NCBI RefSeq assembly: GCF_905220415.1
Contig: NC_059544.1
Coordinates: 7,690,501-7,754,500, forward strand
DNA: 64,000 nucleotides
Origin: Colias croceus
Taxonomy: Eukaryota; Arthropoda; Insecta; Lepidoptera; Pieridae
Reading direction: 5' to 3'
The translations under genes were made by a program, and so were the position numbers. Each line of letters opens with the position of its first letter. Within the stretch, counting starts at the first letter, position 1. The notes beneath the pieces are model-generated. The model saw nothing but the letters and a program-made list of their open reading frames with translations. It did not search any database and was not told the DNA's origin. Of this stretch, positions 15,301 through 24,700 are shown one piece after another.

Positions 15301-18128
15301 ATACATCATCACGCTAAGACCAACAGGAGCGGAACCACGCGGGTGAAACCGCGCGTTCAATATATATCTTTCAGTACATAAGGTATTTCTAACATAGTAT
15401 TTAAATACAGCAATGCTTTTACTTATTGTACCAGTCGCAAGCCGCGTTAGGAATATCAAAAAATGTATTCGCATGTTAATCACAGAAGATCACTGCTTTT
15501 TATTTAAGCACGGTATAAATTATAAAACACGAGCGAAAATTGTTGTAACTCTATTGAGTTAATATTGACGAAAAACTATAGGTACTACATATTACTACCT
15601 ATTATCAATGTTTATAAAAATCGGTGTTGCGTATCTTCAGTTCAAGATCAGATTTAAGCGACGCATTTGTGACTCGATGTTAAGAATCGATAAATTGTTT
15701 TTATGATAATCCGTTACTATGGGATCTGTTACATGCTATTTCGAAATCCGTTGAATTTATTGTCTTTATTTACGTGTTTTTATTAACGCCGATAATATTT
15801 TTTTTCTTTTCACAATTATACATATATTATACCATCCGCCAACCCGCACTTGGCCAGCGTGGTGGATTATGGCCTGTACCCTCATAGGAGGCCCGTGACC
15901 CAGCAGTGGGAACGTATATGGGCTGATGATGATGATGATGATGATTCTGCATAAGCAACTCAATATTATACTTATTTATTTATTTTTTACTATACACTAG
16001 GTACAGTTGAAGTTCACCTTGATGTTACAAACCTATAATTACCTCATGACATAACCACAGTTCGTTTTTTAATAGATATGTATTTTGTTGAAAAATTATA
16101 GGAAAAAACTTTTGTATCCATGAGACTCTTGAATATAAATAAAATTGAACATATTAATATTTATGAAAATCTACGTCAAGCACTTATTTTACATAAAAAG
16201 GGGGTAGGAAAATACATGTAGTTCGGCAGATCATGAGGGCTACTGAATGCTTCAATGACCTTAGAAAACATGTTTGTTTATGTAAGAATATACCTATAGA
16301 TGTTTGTATCAACGATGTAATTATTTTATCAAATTTAAGAATAAACATTAATTATAATATGGTAATTTATATTGGTTTATTTTGTCAAATTAAAAGACAA
16401 AAATATACTGTTTAGTTGAATCATGCAGGAAAGGTAAATATAATTTTATCAAGCAATCAAGATCTCAAACATTGAAAACAAACGCTTTGGTAGTTTAGGA
16501 AATTAAGGTCAAGTGTAGTGACTTACAAATATTAATAATAATATTGCATTGCAAAAATATTTATCTTAAATTCATCTAAATATACTTTGATTCTGCAAGG
16601 GCTCGTAGTATTTAAATTATTTATATATGACAAATATTATAGTTGTGTAATAACTGCCCATTGTTAGAAATTAATTATAGTTATTACACAATTCTGTACG
16701 CTCTCAACAATTTCCTACAAATACATAATACAGAACTTAATGCTCAATAGAATTTAATTGGTAAATTTTATAATATCAGACAAACGTTAATTCACCTTGT
16801 AACAAATATACAATATCTAAATGTAAACAGCACCTTGTTATTCCACAGTTTTAACCACATATCAAAGCATATTAGCCTATATATTTGCAACACCTTTTGC
16901 ATTTGTGCATCAATAAATTAAGTGCGTAAATTGTATAGTAAATTCTTAAATAAGATAAAAGTGGTGGGATAAAAATTAAGCATTGTAGTTTCAATTTATA
17001 AAGAAGGATATATGAAAATTACTTACGAAAGTAAATATCTTAACAATAGGACAATAATAGTCTGCATTGAAGACATCCTCCTCTTCTTTAGAAGACTTAT
17101 GTACAGTTACGCCTAAGTCCACAAACTTCAGAACGATTAAAAGTATTGTTATGATCAATTTGGTGATATTCAGTATATTCCATGGTATATTCTTCTCTTT
17201 ACTATGCAGTATATAATAAGTATCAAGTAAAGCGGTAAGCCATAGATAACCACATGGTATCCAAATGAGTACTGTTTTTTCGAAGCACGGCGTAAACTCT
17301 GGGTTTGATGTATACCATGTTAGATTGCTATCCTGTTGAGGGAAAACATTATATATTTTTGATATGAATAAATAATATTTATTATATATTTTCGATATGA
17401 ATAATATTTTTAATAATTTTGTAAAATAAAATAATTATTAATAATAATGTTGTATTTGTGTAATACCTTCAGCATTTAAGTTGCTAGTAGCATATTAAAT
17501 TTGAAAATATACAAAACTGGTTTGATTTGGCTCAATTTGTATAAATAAATTCAAGTACAGATAAATAAGTACATGTACATAATATGGCAAAATCTAAGAA
17601 TAACAATTCCAAGAACATAGAATTTGAAATGTATATTACATAATTGTCTGTTCTTTTCTTAGTGTATTGTTGCAATTATAATTTGATTTGAAACAGGTTT
17701 TCTCAGTCTTGATGTTTTTTAATACAAATAATAAAATGCCTCAGGTCATGGTCACATGGCTAGAGATATTTCAATAATCATCAGTTTTATGATTGGTACC
17801 TATTCTGTGTTTTGTTTTAAATATTTAAATGTGAGATAAATGATGGTTCTCAATTGTAATAACATGATGTTAATATAGTACCTATGTACTTATTTAAAAT
17901 CAGAATTCTTTCATAGATATAAAACTTCTTTTAATAAAAAAATATTATTCTTTAATTTTAAATAAGTACATTTTGTAATTGACTAAAAAAAACACCACAC
18001 AGTTTACGTTCGAAACGGTCACCACGGCCATTTCTATTAATTTTTTCTGGTTTGTTTACAAGGGTCAAAGACCTACTTACCCAAAATTTTGATCCGCAGA
18101 ATTCGTCAAGCGTGGAATTGTAAGACAT
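361..18128 (-). CDS. ABCC-family multidrug resistance protein (MRP1-like), 5' part, continues beyond the left edge
   Basis: ATP-driven exporter of conjugated organic anions, expected in the plasma membrane. Coding exons in transcript order: 18128-18081, 17332-17027, 10083-9817, 9737-9544, 9324-9139, 9061-8807, 8372-8132, 6301-6164, then 4790-4641 or 4045-3899, 3736-3652, 2922-2728, 1448-1272, 494-361. All junctions are GT-AG and keep frame, giving about 791 residues of a protein usually near 1,500. Exons 1-3 encode the hydrophobic TMD0 (start MSYNSTLDEFCGSKFW, typical of MRP1-like proteins). Exons 5-9 encode TMD1, with VLKMYAWEPSFE after the sixth-helix region. NBD1 carries Walker A GAVGSGKS (exon 2922-2728), a Q-loop region SQQAWIQ (exon 1448-1272), signature LSGGQ and Walker B YFLDDPLSAVD (exon 494-361). 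The second half (TMD2, NBD2) must lie left of base 361. The 6.9-kb second intron is full of repeats. Family assignment is firm; orthology to one named gene is not claimed. Confidence 0.93.
1533..2611. mobile_element. Short DNA transposon with 16-bp terminal inverted repeats
   Basis: The left end AAAGGAGAATGCCCAT (1533-1548) is the exact reverse complement of 2596-2611. The 1.08-kb interior has no convincing ORF and carries a tandem duplication near its right end. No clean target duplication is visible, so the superfamily is not assigned. It lies in an ABCC intron between the exons at 1448 and 2728. Confidence 0.6.
2240..2595 (+). repeat. Tandem duplication, 186-bp period, two copies
   Basis: Copy 1 starts at 2240 (AATGGATACTAAATCTATGG) and copy 2 at 2426 (AATGGACACTAAATCTATAA). 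They match nearly throughout, including the shared stretch GAAGGCCTCTAAATTGCCG. The second copy is slightly shorter and ends close to the right terminal repeat of the surrounding element. Confidence 0.8.
3899..4045 (-). CDS. Alternative exon version 2 of the ABCC gene (TMD1 helices)
   Basis: A 147-base exon, phase 0 at both ends, with a CAG acceptor and a GTAAGT donor. It encodes 49 residues starting VSLMSFGCFVLVNDTEVLDS, with FVALSLFNILRFPLSMLP aligning to FVSMSLFYTMNLPLGLLP of the upstream exon. Including both would duplicate the same transmembrane segment, which the family does not have. The donor here is stronger than that of the upstream copy, so this may be the default form (inference). 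Confidence 0.85.
4641..4790 (-). CDS. Alternative exon version 1 of the ABCC gene (TMD1 helices)
   Basis: A 150-base exon, phase 0 at both ends, flanked by an AAG acceptor and a GTATAAAT donor. It encodes 50 residues starting VTFLTFFTYVITDPDNHILT and containing FVSMSLFYTMNLPLGLLPL. The exon at 4045-3899 encodes the same structural segment with clear similarity in the FV(S/A)(M/L)SLF core, so only one is expected in each mRNA. Drosophila MRP is known to use mutually exclusive exon variants; that mode is inferred here from the duplication. Confidence 0.85.
6823..6876 (-). repeat. Fragment of the SINE/RTE-like repeat also seen at 43.1 kb
   Basis: The stretch GTACCACGGGCGAAGCCGG and its continuation are the reverse complement of the head of the copy at 43137. 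Only about 50 bp is recognisable; it lies in an ABCC intron. Confidence 0.6.
10319..11170 (+). repeat. GC-rich interspersed repeat, copy 1 (probable non-LTR retrotransposon part)
   Basis: The first 500 bp matches 20,950-21,450 in the same orientation, sharing GGCTTACGTGGGGACAC, AGCCGCAGCCTGCCCAT, GGTGACTCGCC and CAAGGGGGCAACAT. Base composition is far more GC-rich than the flanks. No intact ORF is seen. A LINE 5' region is a guess from composition; the superfamily is unknown. It sits in the large ABCC intron 2. Confidence 0.6.
11385..11560 (-). repeat. Interspersed repeat fragment, probable LINE 3' region
   Basis: A T-rich head (ATTTATTTTTATTTATGCTT) is followed by GGCGGCCTTATTGCTCAAGA and CTCTTCCAGGCAACC. 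This arrangement is typical of a lepidopteran repeat read on the opposite strand. Only a fragment is present. Confidence 0.4.
12309..12359. repeat. Small perfect inverted repeat (17-bp arms)
   Basis: CACAAAAAGTTATTTGA at 12309-12325 is the exact reverse complement of 12343-12359, with a 17-base AT-rich spacer. It may be a remnant of a MITE end or a chance hairpin in AT-rich DNA. Confidence 0.6.
13453..13800 (+). repeat. SINE/RTE-like retroelement copy
   Basis: It starts with ACTAGCTTACGCCCGCGACT and contains GGATAAAAAGTATCCTATTTTACGC-type sequence and a degenerate ATCGAAGTCG segment. This is the usual order for the very common lepidopteran repeat with a CCCGCG head. The tail is degraded. Confidence 0.6.
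14624..15293 (-). mobile_element. hAT-superfamily element, truncated, inserted in a SINE
   Basis: The ends CAGAGTTTCCCAAAC and GTTTGGGAAGCCCTG form imperfect terminal inverted repeats with the hAT-type CAG start. The flanks GGCTATAC and GGCTATTA look like a decayed 8-bp target duplication of a GGCTATAT site. At 670 bp it cannot hold a full transposase and is therefore non-autonomous. Confidence 0.8.
14864..15231 (-). pseudogene. hAT transposase C-terminal fragment (ZBED5/Buster-like dimerisation region)
   Basis: The minus-strand reading gives NLEQYDWVRNPF (about 15231-15190), then after a frame change near 15142 gives LSFATSYLCETGFSAV and KLKPRIQKLCSEKH. The FATTYLCE(T/S)GFS-type motif is the conserved dimerisation region of hAT transposases and their domesticated ZBED5-like relatives. 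Catalytic residues are absent because the upstream part of the gene is missing. At least one frameshift is present, so it is not functional. Confidence 0.75.
15826..15953 (+). repeat. LINE 3' end with (GAT)n tail
   Basis: The plus-strand reading VDYGLYPHRRPVTQQW followed by ATGGGCTGATGATGATGATG matches the usual 3' terminus of an abundant lepidopteran RTE-like LINE, which ends in a GAT/ATG microsatellite. 5' truncated; about 130 bp. Confidence 0.65.
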
Positions 18129-18696
18129 TGTTACTATTGCCGTACTAATGTATACTTTCCATTAAAACGCTATTTCGATTGATAAATCTTGAAACAGCGA
18201 CTTATAACCGGTCGTAGTTTATCATATCCATTCACCATTCGTAATTATTTATGTTCTGACCGCAGAAATTTCATTAAGTACAGATTTTATAGTAAGTATT
18301 TATTGCAAAAAGTTTAAAGTAAAAACACGTTAAAATATAATGATCACATAACCAAGAACACGTTTGCTTTTCTTTTTTTACCGTACTCTGACACAAGACC
18401 TCAAATTTGGATACACAGTATACACTCACACACCGCGCACGAATCACGATCACAGAGCAAGTAGGTCTAGGTACCTCTTTGCCTTTGGCAAGTACTGGCA
18501 AGTACGATCCAATGAATAGGACAATAATTGACAAAATCACAATTCAAGAACAAGTCCATAGAGTACTTCTTTTTATGACCGCTGTCGCTTCTCGGTTTTC
18601 ACTAGCAGTGTGTCCATAAACAATACTGGTTCATATTAGAGCGTGGAAATCAATGAATAAGGAATCACATGGAAGTGACATACCTACAAAAAAAGT

Positions 18697-18784
18697 GTGG
18701 CCGGCGCCATATTGCTTGTAACAAAACATGGCGGTGTTTAGTGCCGCGAATATATCGATAAACATTATTATGTTTATCGATATA
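18697..18784. promoter_or_regulatory. Candidate promoter region with paired DRE (TATCGATA) sites
   Basis: TATATCGATAAACA (18751-18764) and its exact reverse complement (18771-18784) form a hairpin carrying two TATCGATA-type motifs, the core bound by DREF in Drosophila. Just before it lie GGCCGGCGCCAT and ACATGGCGG, resembling motifs near insect housekeeping start sites. It is about 600 bp upstream of the ABCC start codon on the same side as its expected promoter. Function is inferred only. Confidence 0.35.
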
Positions 18785-19161
18785 AAAATAATATTAATAT
18801 ATTTTTTTTTAAGTTATACTTCTTTTGGCGCGTAACTTCTAACGCGTGTACATAAACACACACTCTTTTTTATTTATTTTAACTTTATTGTACAAAACAT
18901 AGAAGTAAAATTACAAATGGAAAAAATGACAATGCCAATTAATAAAATTAAGTATGACTTCGATATAAGGATTACGGTAGACTTACAATTTGGTAATTTC
19001 AGTTTTGAGGAATGTAATATAATGAAACAACATAATATATACTAATATAGGTATATAATAGTATTTTATTACGATGAACAACACAATTATTATACAGTAA
19101 TTGTATTTATTTATTTATAAATAATAGACAAAAAAACAATAATATATAATAATAGAGAAAA

Positions 19162-20423
19162 TTATAGAGCTAAACTATTTTGTGCAGCCTGGAATGCACT
19201 CGGATACACTCCGTTCATTTTTGAGTTCGGGATTTGAGGCTCAACTGGTACCTGGAAATGAAATGTCACAGTTTACATTAACTAGCATTGTTCACTTTAC
19301 ATTTAAACTAAAATGCAATACATTTTAATTAAAAGGGCAATGCTGATGGTTTGAAATTAATATCAACATTAGGGCTTACAATAGCGGAACTTGAATTTAT
19401 ATTTTTGGTTTTATGGCATTGAAATGCTTTATAAATATAAATTTATAAAGAATAGAAAAATAACTTAAAACACCCCATGTATTTAAAGTAAATTGCACTT
19501 TCCCTCAGTCAATAACATTTCAACAACCAAATATCACCCAAGTTTGTACTCAAAAAATCATATAAAACCATCTCAGTTTGTTCACAGGCCTCCTTCAAAA
19601 TAGGAGAAACGTTAGATTATAAATGACAGCCCTAAATCTAAATAAAAAGACCAAAAGGAAATTGGAAGACATCACGTGTCTACAGATAAAAACCTCACCC
19701 TGTGTGAATGCAGCGGCAGACATACTGGTATAGCATCATCGTGCAGACTATTCACATCCATTGTTCTATTGAAAGCACTTTCGGGGAAATGTAGGGAACA
19801 TACTATGATATTATATCCTTTACATTTGGCTTGATATTTTCAGTTTCAATTGCTTCTAACCATTCTCCTTTTCTATTTTCACTTCTTGGTAACCTTCAAA
19901 AAATGAATTTTTAGGTTATTATAATTTTAGTCCTGACCTGACTTATTTGTAAATACATTTTTAAAGTACCTACTATAAAAGCGATTAATCTTACTTAAGT
20001 TAAAATTCATATTAGGTAAATTTAAGTGTTTTATTTTTCCTTCTGCTGCTCTTGGCAAAATTAATTTGTTATTTTGCAAGTGTATTCACCAAAGCAACTA
20101 TTCTTAAGATTAATGACACAGCCTTGGGAGACGCACGTCTTCATCGAAACTTTGCTGATGTCGATATTATAAGTCATCACTAGCACCCAAATTCATTATT
20201 TTACTAGAACGAAAATATACAAAATAAAGCTATATTTGGTAACAATTTTACACTGAACATAGTCTGTGAATACTCCTCAATTCAATATACATGAAAATAA
20301 GTAAATCAGCAAAGTAATAACTAATATTTCAGTCAAAACGTATACATACCGGTGCAAAGACAAACTTTTCTAGTTTTCATTCTTTCCGGAGCCACATCCC
20401 ACAATACTGCGCTTTGGTATTAT
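19162..20423 (-). pseudogene. Decayed THAP-domain gene, three exons
   Basis: Exon A (20423-20350) reads IIPKRSIVGCGSGKNEN, stop, KSLSLHR: a THAP-like start in which the expected ATG reads ATA, the first zinc Cys position reads Arg, and a TAG interrupts the frame. Exon B (19893-19699) joins it in frame through GT-AG sites and reads LPRSENRKGEWLEAIETENI; after a frameshift near 19815 it continues VCSLHFPESAF and LHDDAIPVCLPL, matching the CxxHF and AVP segments of THAP zinc fingers. Exon C (19251-19162) encodes about 29 residues and a TAA. Splice sites are preserved, so this is an unprocessed pseudogene, not a retrocopy. THAP fingers occur in host DNA-binding proteins and in P-element transposases; which one this was cannot be told. 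Confidence 0.7.
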
Positions 20424-20764
20424 GCCACTATTTGTCCTTGACCACTCTATATGTTTTAGACACAAATGTTTGTCACAATCACAAAAATATTCAATATTTT
20501 TCAATGTTTACTACGGAGCAATGACAGAGCATGTACATCAAAATAACGAGAACATAAAATGGCGCCCGGCCACAGTAGGTATTTGAGCTAACTTCAAATG
20601 TCAAAAGGTATAGAATTAGCACTGACTGACGTATAGTCATATATTTTCACTTAGCAGAATATTCATTAGTTAGAAAGAGACAGTATTCGTTTTATTATTT
20701 CGGTATCGAAATGCATGATATTTGTATAATCAGTTGTTTGTATAGAACATTATGCCCTGTCCAT

Positions 20765-20883
20765 AGGATTCCTTAGTCATTGGTGGAAATATAAAATTAA
20801 TGTGCAACCCGGTGCAACCTAAAGTCCCCAGTACAATGTGCTAACCAATGAATAAGGAATCCTGTGATTCCTTATTCATTGGT
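20765..20883. repeat. Inverted motif cluster with 18-bp perfect hairpin
   Basis: ACCAATGAATAAGGAATC (20844-20861) is the exact reverse complement of 20866-20883 with a 4-base spacer. A third copy, with one change, lies at 20766-20784 (GGATTCCTTAGTCATTGGT), and CAATGAATAAGGAATCAC also occurs at 18,652. The ends of a MITE family are likely. Confidence 0.6.
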
Positions 20884-20949
20884 GCTAACTGGCAAAATTC
20901 GTTGGACAAGTCGTAGTATTTACTCTGTGGTACCGTAGTATATTTCTCT

Positions 20950-21450
20950 TCTCCATAATACTCGGGTACCACCAGAAGGACGGTACCCGGATCTTTGGAA
21001 GGCTTACGTGGGGACACGGATCCAACACGTAGAGGCCCTTTCGAGACTTTTAATGTGTTGTGGGACAACAGCCGCAGCCTGCCCATGACTGCACTATAGA
21101 AATACAGCCCTAGACAGTCCGCGGCCGATGTAGGACTATTGCAGGGTATGGAAATTTAATAATTGGGCTATGGATTGGGATGCTAAATGGACTGGTACTG
21201 GGGACTATGGGAAACTATGGCACCTGCCTTTCTACTAAAAGAAAGTAAAAATATGTTGGCAGGTGGTGACTCGCCCTCTCACTGTATGGGCCCCCGAAAC
21301 AAGTCGCTGCAATAGTGCGACAAGGGGGCAACATATTGTGAGCAGCTAAGGATGGAGAGGCGTCCCTGGACTTTAAACTCCGATCACGCGCTCCCTGAGG
21401 GTCCAGCATCACGTGCCCACTCGCCACTTACGCTTCGCATCCACCCTTCG
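20950..21450 (+). repeat. GC-rich interspersed repeat, copy 2
   Basis: Same family and orientation as 10,319-11,170 and clearly alignable for about 500 bp. It ends roughly 310 bp before the U2AF start codon, so it may sit in or next to that promoter. No ORF is preserved. Confidence 0.65.
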
Positions 21451-21760
21451 AGCTAATATTATTAGTCTGTGGTGGTACTGTTGACCAATCACCAATGTTT
21501 AATATTACTTGCTCTGTGCTGTTGACGTTTGATAATCTAAAATCTATCATCTATGCACAGAGTACATCTAATCTATGGCAGCCAAGCTGATGGATAGCGA
21601 ATTTTATTCCAAAGTTTTATGCATTTTGTTATAGCGTCATAAAGATTTGGATATAAATATTTTCAGCGTGTTCCTAACATTTATTTGAGTTGTTATCTAT
21701 GTGAATACCAAAGCGGTTTATGTATTTCTATTAATCGGCGTCGAACTTGTAATCCTCAGA

Positions 21761-24700
21761 ATGGCCGAATATTTAGCGGCTATATTTGGGACTGAAAAAG
21801 ATAAGTAAGTTGTTCGTTGGTTTTAGAATGTATAAATTGAATTATTAATATTGTAATTGAGTTTGTATATTAATAATGATAAAACAGTCACTTTTTAGTC
21901 TATATGTTTTTTAGGTTAAGTTCTTTTGGATATATTTATTTTACATTTTCATGTGTTTGATTTTAAATCTATGAAATTAATGAATTGTGTCTGAATTTCA
22001 GAGTTAATTGTTCGTTTTATTTTAAAATTGGAGCATGTAGACATGGAGATAGATGCTCAAGAATCCACAATAAACCAACATTCTCTCAAACAGTACTTCT
22101 ACAAAACTTATATGTAAATCCACAAAATTCTGCTAAATCTGCTGATGGCAGTCACTGTAAGTAACAATTTTGTATCTTTTTGCCATGAGTCATATTTATT
22201 GTGATAACATTACTTAACACGTTCGCGGACAGTGCAATCTTACAGGTTGAAGCTAATGAGACACTACTTTTTTTCATACATTGCCCAGGGGCGTAGTGTA
22301 ACAACACATGGTTAAAAAACCATATGATATGACAGAACGGATATAGGCGTAAACGTCGTAAGCACTCAGCATCAGATTCATAGTCACCCAAATGGGTCTT
22401 GACTCGATTTAGGGGTAGACGCTGCATCAAACAGGTCTTGAAGACGTTTTTGTTCTTTTTCGAACGAGTCTCGAGACGCCATCTGCAAAAATATTCGTTA
22501 CAAATTTAGTTAAACAAAATCGTGTTCACAACATAAATATGATGTTTACAAAAGCAACTAAAGTACCCGTCACGAGAAGCTATAAATTATGTAAACAAAC
22601 ATCTTTTACTAAGTAAACATTTTATACTGCGAGATAATAATAAATTGACCATATTCAATCGACATGAAATATAGACGGGTTATATGAAAGTAACAACCTA
22701 TTTAATTTAGTCGGATCATATTTTAACGACGCAAAGCGCTATCGTTTGTGTTTCTTGGTACCGGAACGCGTCCGTCGCAGGGATTGTGAACTATCGGGAC
22801 GCCATTTTGAAATAAACGCATCATTCGAGTTTCGAATGCGTACGAGTTTGTTTCATTGCTTTGCATATATCGCGGATCTGGTTGTTATTGTTAATTTTGT
22901 TATTGTTTCGTTATCACTTTTTTATTGTTGTTACTTTAATTGTTGCGTTAATTTTATTTGTTATTACGTATAATGGAGCCAGTAGCCAGTACATCTAAGG
23001 AAATAAATTCGCCACGAAAAAAACGTCAAAAGGTGCGTAATACAATTTATCTAAAATATATAATAAGTAAAAAGAAAGAGTTGTTTGTTCAAACGCGCTA
23101 ATCTTTGGAAACTTAAGGTTAATATTAGAAGTAGGTTTTAAATTGTGAAGTAATTGGTTAGGTTAATTGGTATACCTGGAGATATAGCTTGAGCTTCGTG
23201 TGACAAGTGACTACCGGTGATTTTTACAGGTGACGAGCTTTACGGTTAATGAGAAAAATATGGTGATCAACGTATTCATTCATTTTTTTTGTTGGTCCAA
23301 ATGTTGTGAACTCCTGAACACTTGTTTACAAAATTTATAGCTTCTCATGACGGTTACTTTAGACTTGAATTAGTATATCCAGTATGAGTAAAACAATTAA
23401 ATTACGTTGGAAACAAAATACTCACTTTCTAAATAACAATTGCGCGCGAAAACATGCAGCGACACGCGGGATCACCGCAGCGGCGCAGTACTCGACTAAC
23501 CGTATGCAAACATGGCGCCCACGGGCGTAGTGTTCGCGGGAGAGGGGTATAAAAATATGAATGTGTGCGTGGAAGTACCTTCCTTTGACGAATTTTTGTA
23601 AATAATACAGTGACAGTACAAAAGTCGTAATTATACCTGTCAAGACAGTACAACATGCCGTTCTTTATGATAGTATGAAAAATCGCACGGCGTGTGGCGT
23701 ACTGATTTTATGCAAGTAAAAACTGATACGTCGACAGACGTACTGTCGTAACACTTTTAGCTGTATAGACGCCTGTGTTCGTTACTGTCCGCGAACGTGT
23801 TAAGATTGTATTATTGTAAAGTTAAGTATGATAGCCCATTTACTGAGAAAGATACTGCTTTCCGAATTGGTGGTAGGTACAATAAGGCCTTTAAATAAAG
23901 AGTTCATTCTTAAATTTGGATGCGATGTCTATTTGTAATTTTACTAAAGTGTGGTCTTGATTCACTGTGTCATACCATGTTATATTTATTTTTATGCATT
24001 CTGAGTTATTACAAATAAATAACGAAATTAAAAAAAAAAATATCCTATTCAGTTATATAATTTCTCCACTGTTTGAGTTTAATTAACACATTCATATATC
24101 ACACATCAATGATAACATGTTTGTAATTCGTTTAGTCACATATATTTATTACTTACACAAGCCTAGATAGTTACAGCTAATATTCTGCTCCTAAACTCTT
24201 TGATAATTTTGATTTAGGCTGGTTGCAGAGCTTGACCGACCGTCAGTGTGTACCGTCGGTCCTGACTCCTGACGATACGCATCAACATTTGTATGACTAT
24301 GACACTAATGCGCATGACAATACGCGTGCGTATGGTCGGTCTAGCTATGAACGGTTTTATGAATTTCCATACATACGACAAGCGTGACTGACGTACGCAC
24401 TGATGGTCGGTCAAGCTCTGCAATCAGCCTTACTGTTATTATAAAATAGAATATTCTCTTTCAGTGGTTGTAGCCAATGTGTCAGACGAAGAGATGCAGG
24501 AGCATTATGACAATTTCTTTGAAGATGTATTTGTTGAGTGTGAGGATAAATATGGTGAAATTGAAGAAATGAATGTTTGTGACAACCTCGGGGATCATTT
24601 AGTAGGCAATGTTTATATTAAGGTAAGTTAATCTATATAAAAATTTAAATAATAGAAAAAATCTTATAACAAGGAAGGATTCGAATCTGTCTTTTGGCAT

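Larger units (their letters stand above)
14487..15360 (+). repeat. SINE-like repeat split by a hAT insertion
   Basis: The left part (14487-14623) and right part (15294-15360) together match the uninterrupted copies at 41,510-41,690 (minus) and 55,411-55,605 (plus), e.g. GAACGCGCTAATCTC and ATCATCACGCTAAGACCAAC. The break falls exactly where the other copies read GGCTATATATCATC. Confidence 0.8.
22218..23799. mobile_element. piggyBac-like element in U2AF intron 2
   Basis: The ends CACGTTCGCGGACAGT and ACTGTCCGCGAACGTG are exact inverted repeats, each flanked outside by TTAA (22214-22217 and 23800-23803), the piggyBac target site. The 1,582-bp body is too short for a full transposase. It contains the two short coding remnants listed separately and a fragment of the GAACGCGCTAATC SINE near 23,090. 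Confidence 0.85.

Noticed and set aside
16632..16693. 14-bp inverted repeat (GTTGTGTAATAACT and complement)
   Set aside because: Short, AT-rich, no flanking duplication; within chance expectation for this composition.
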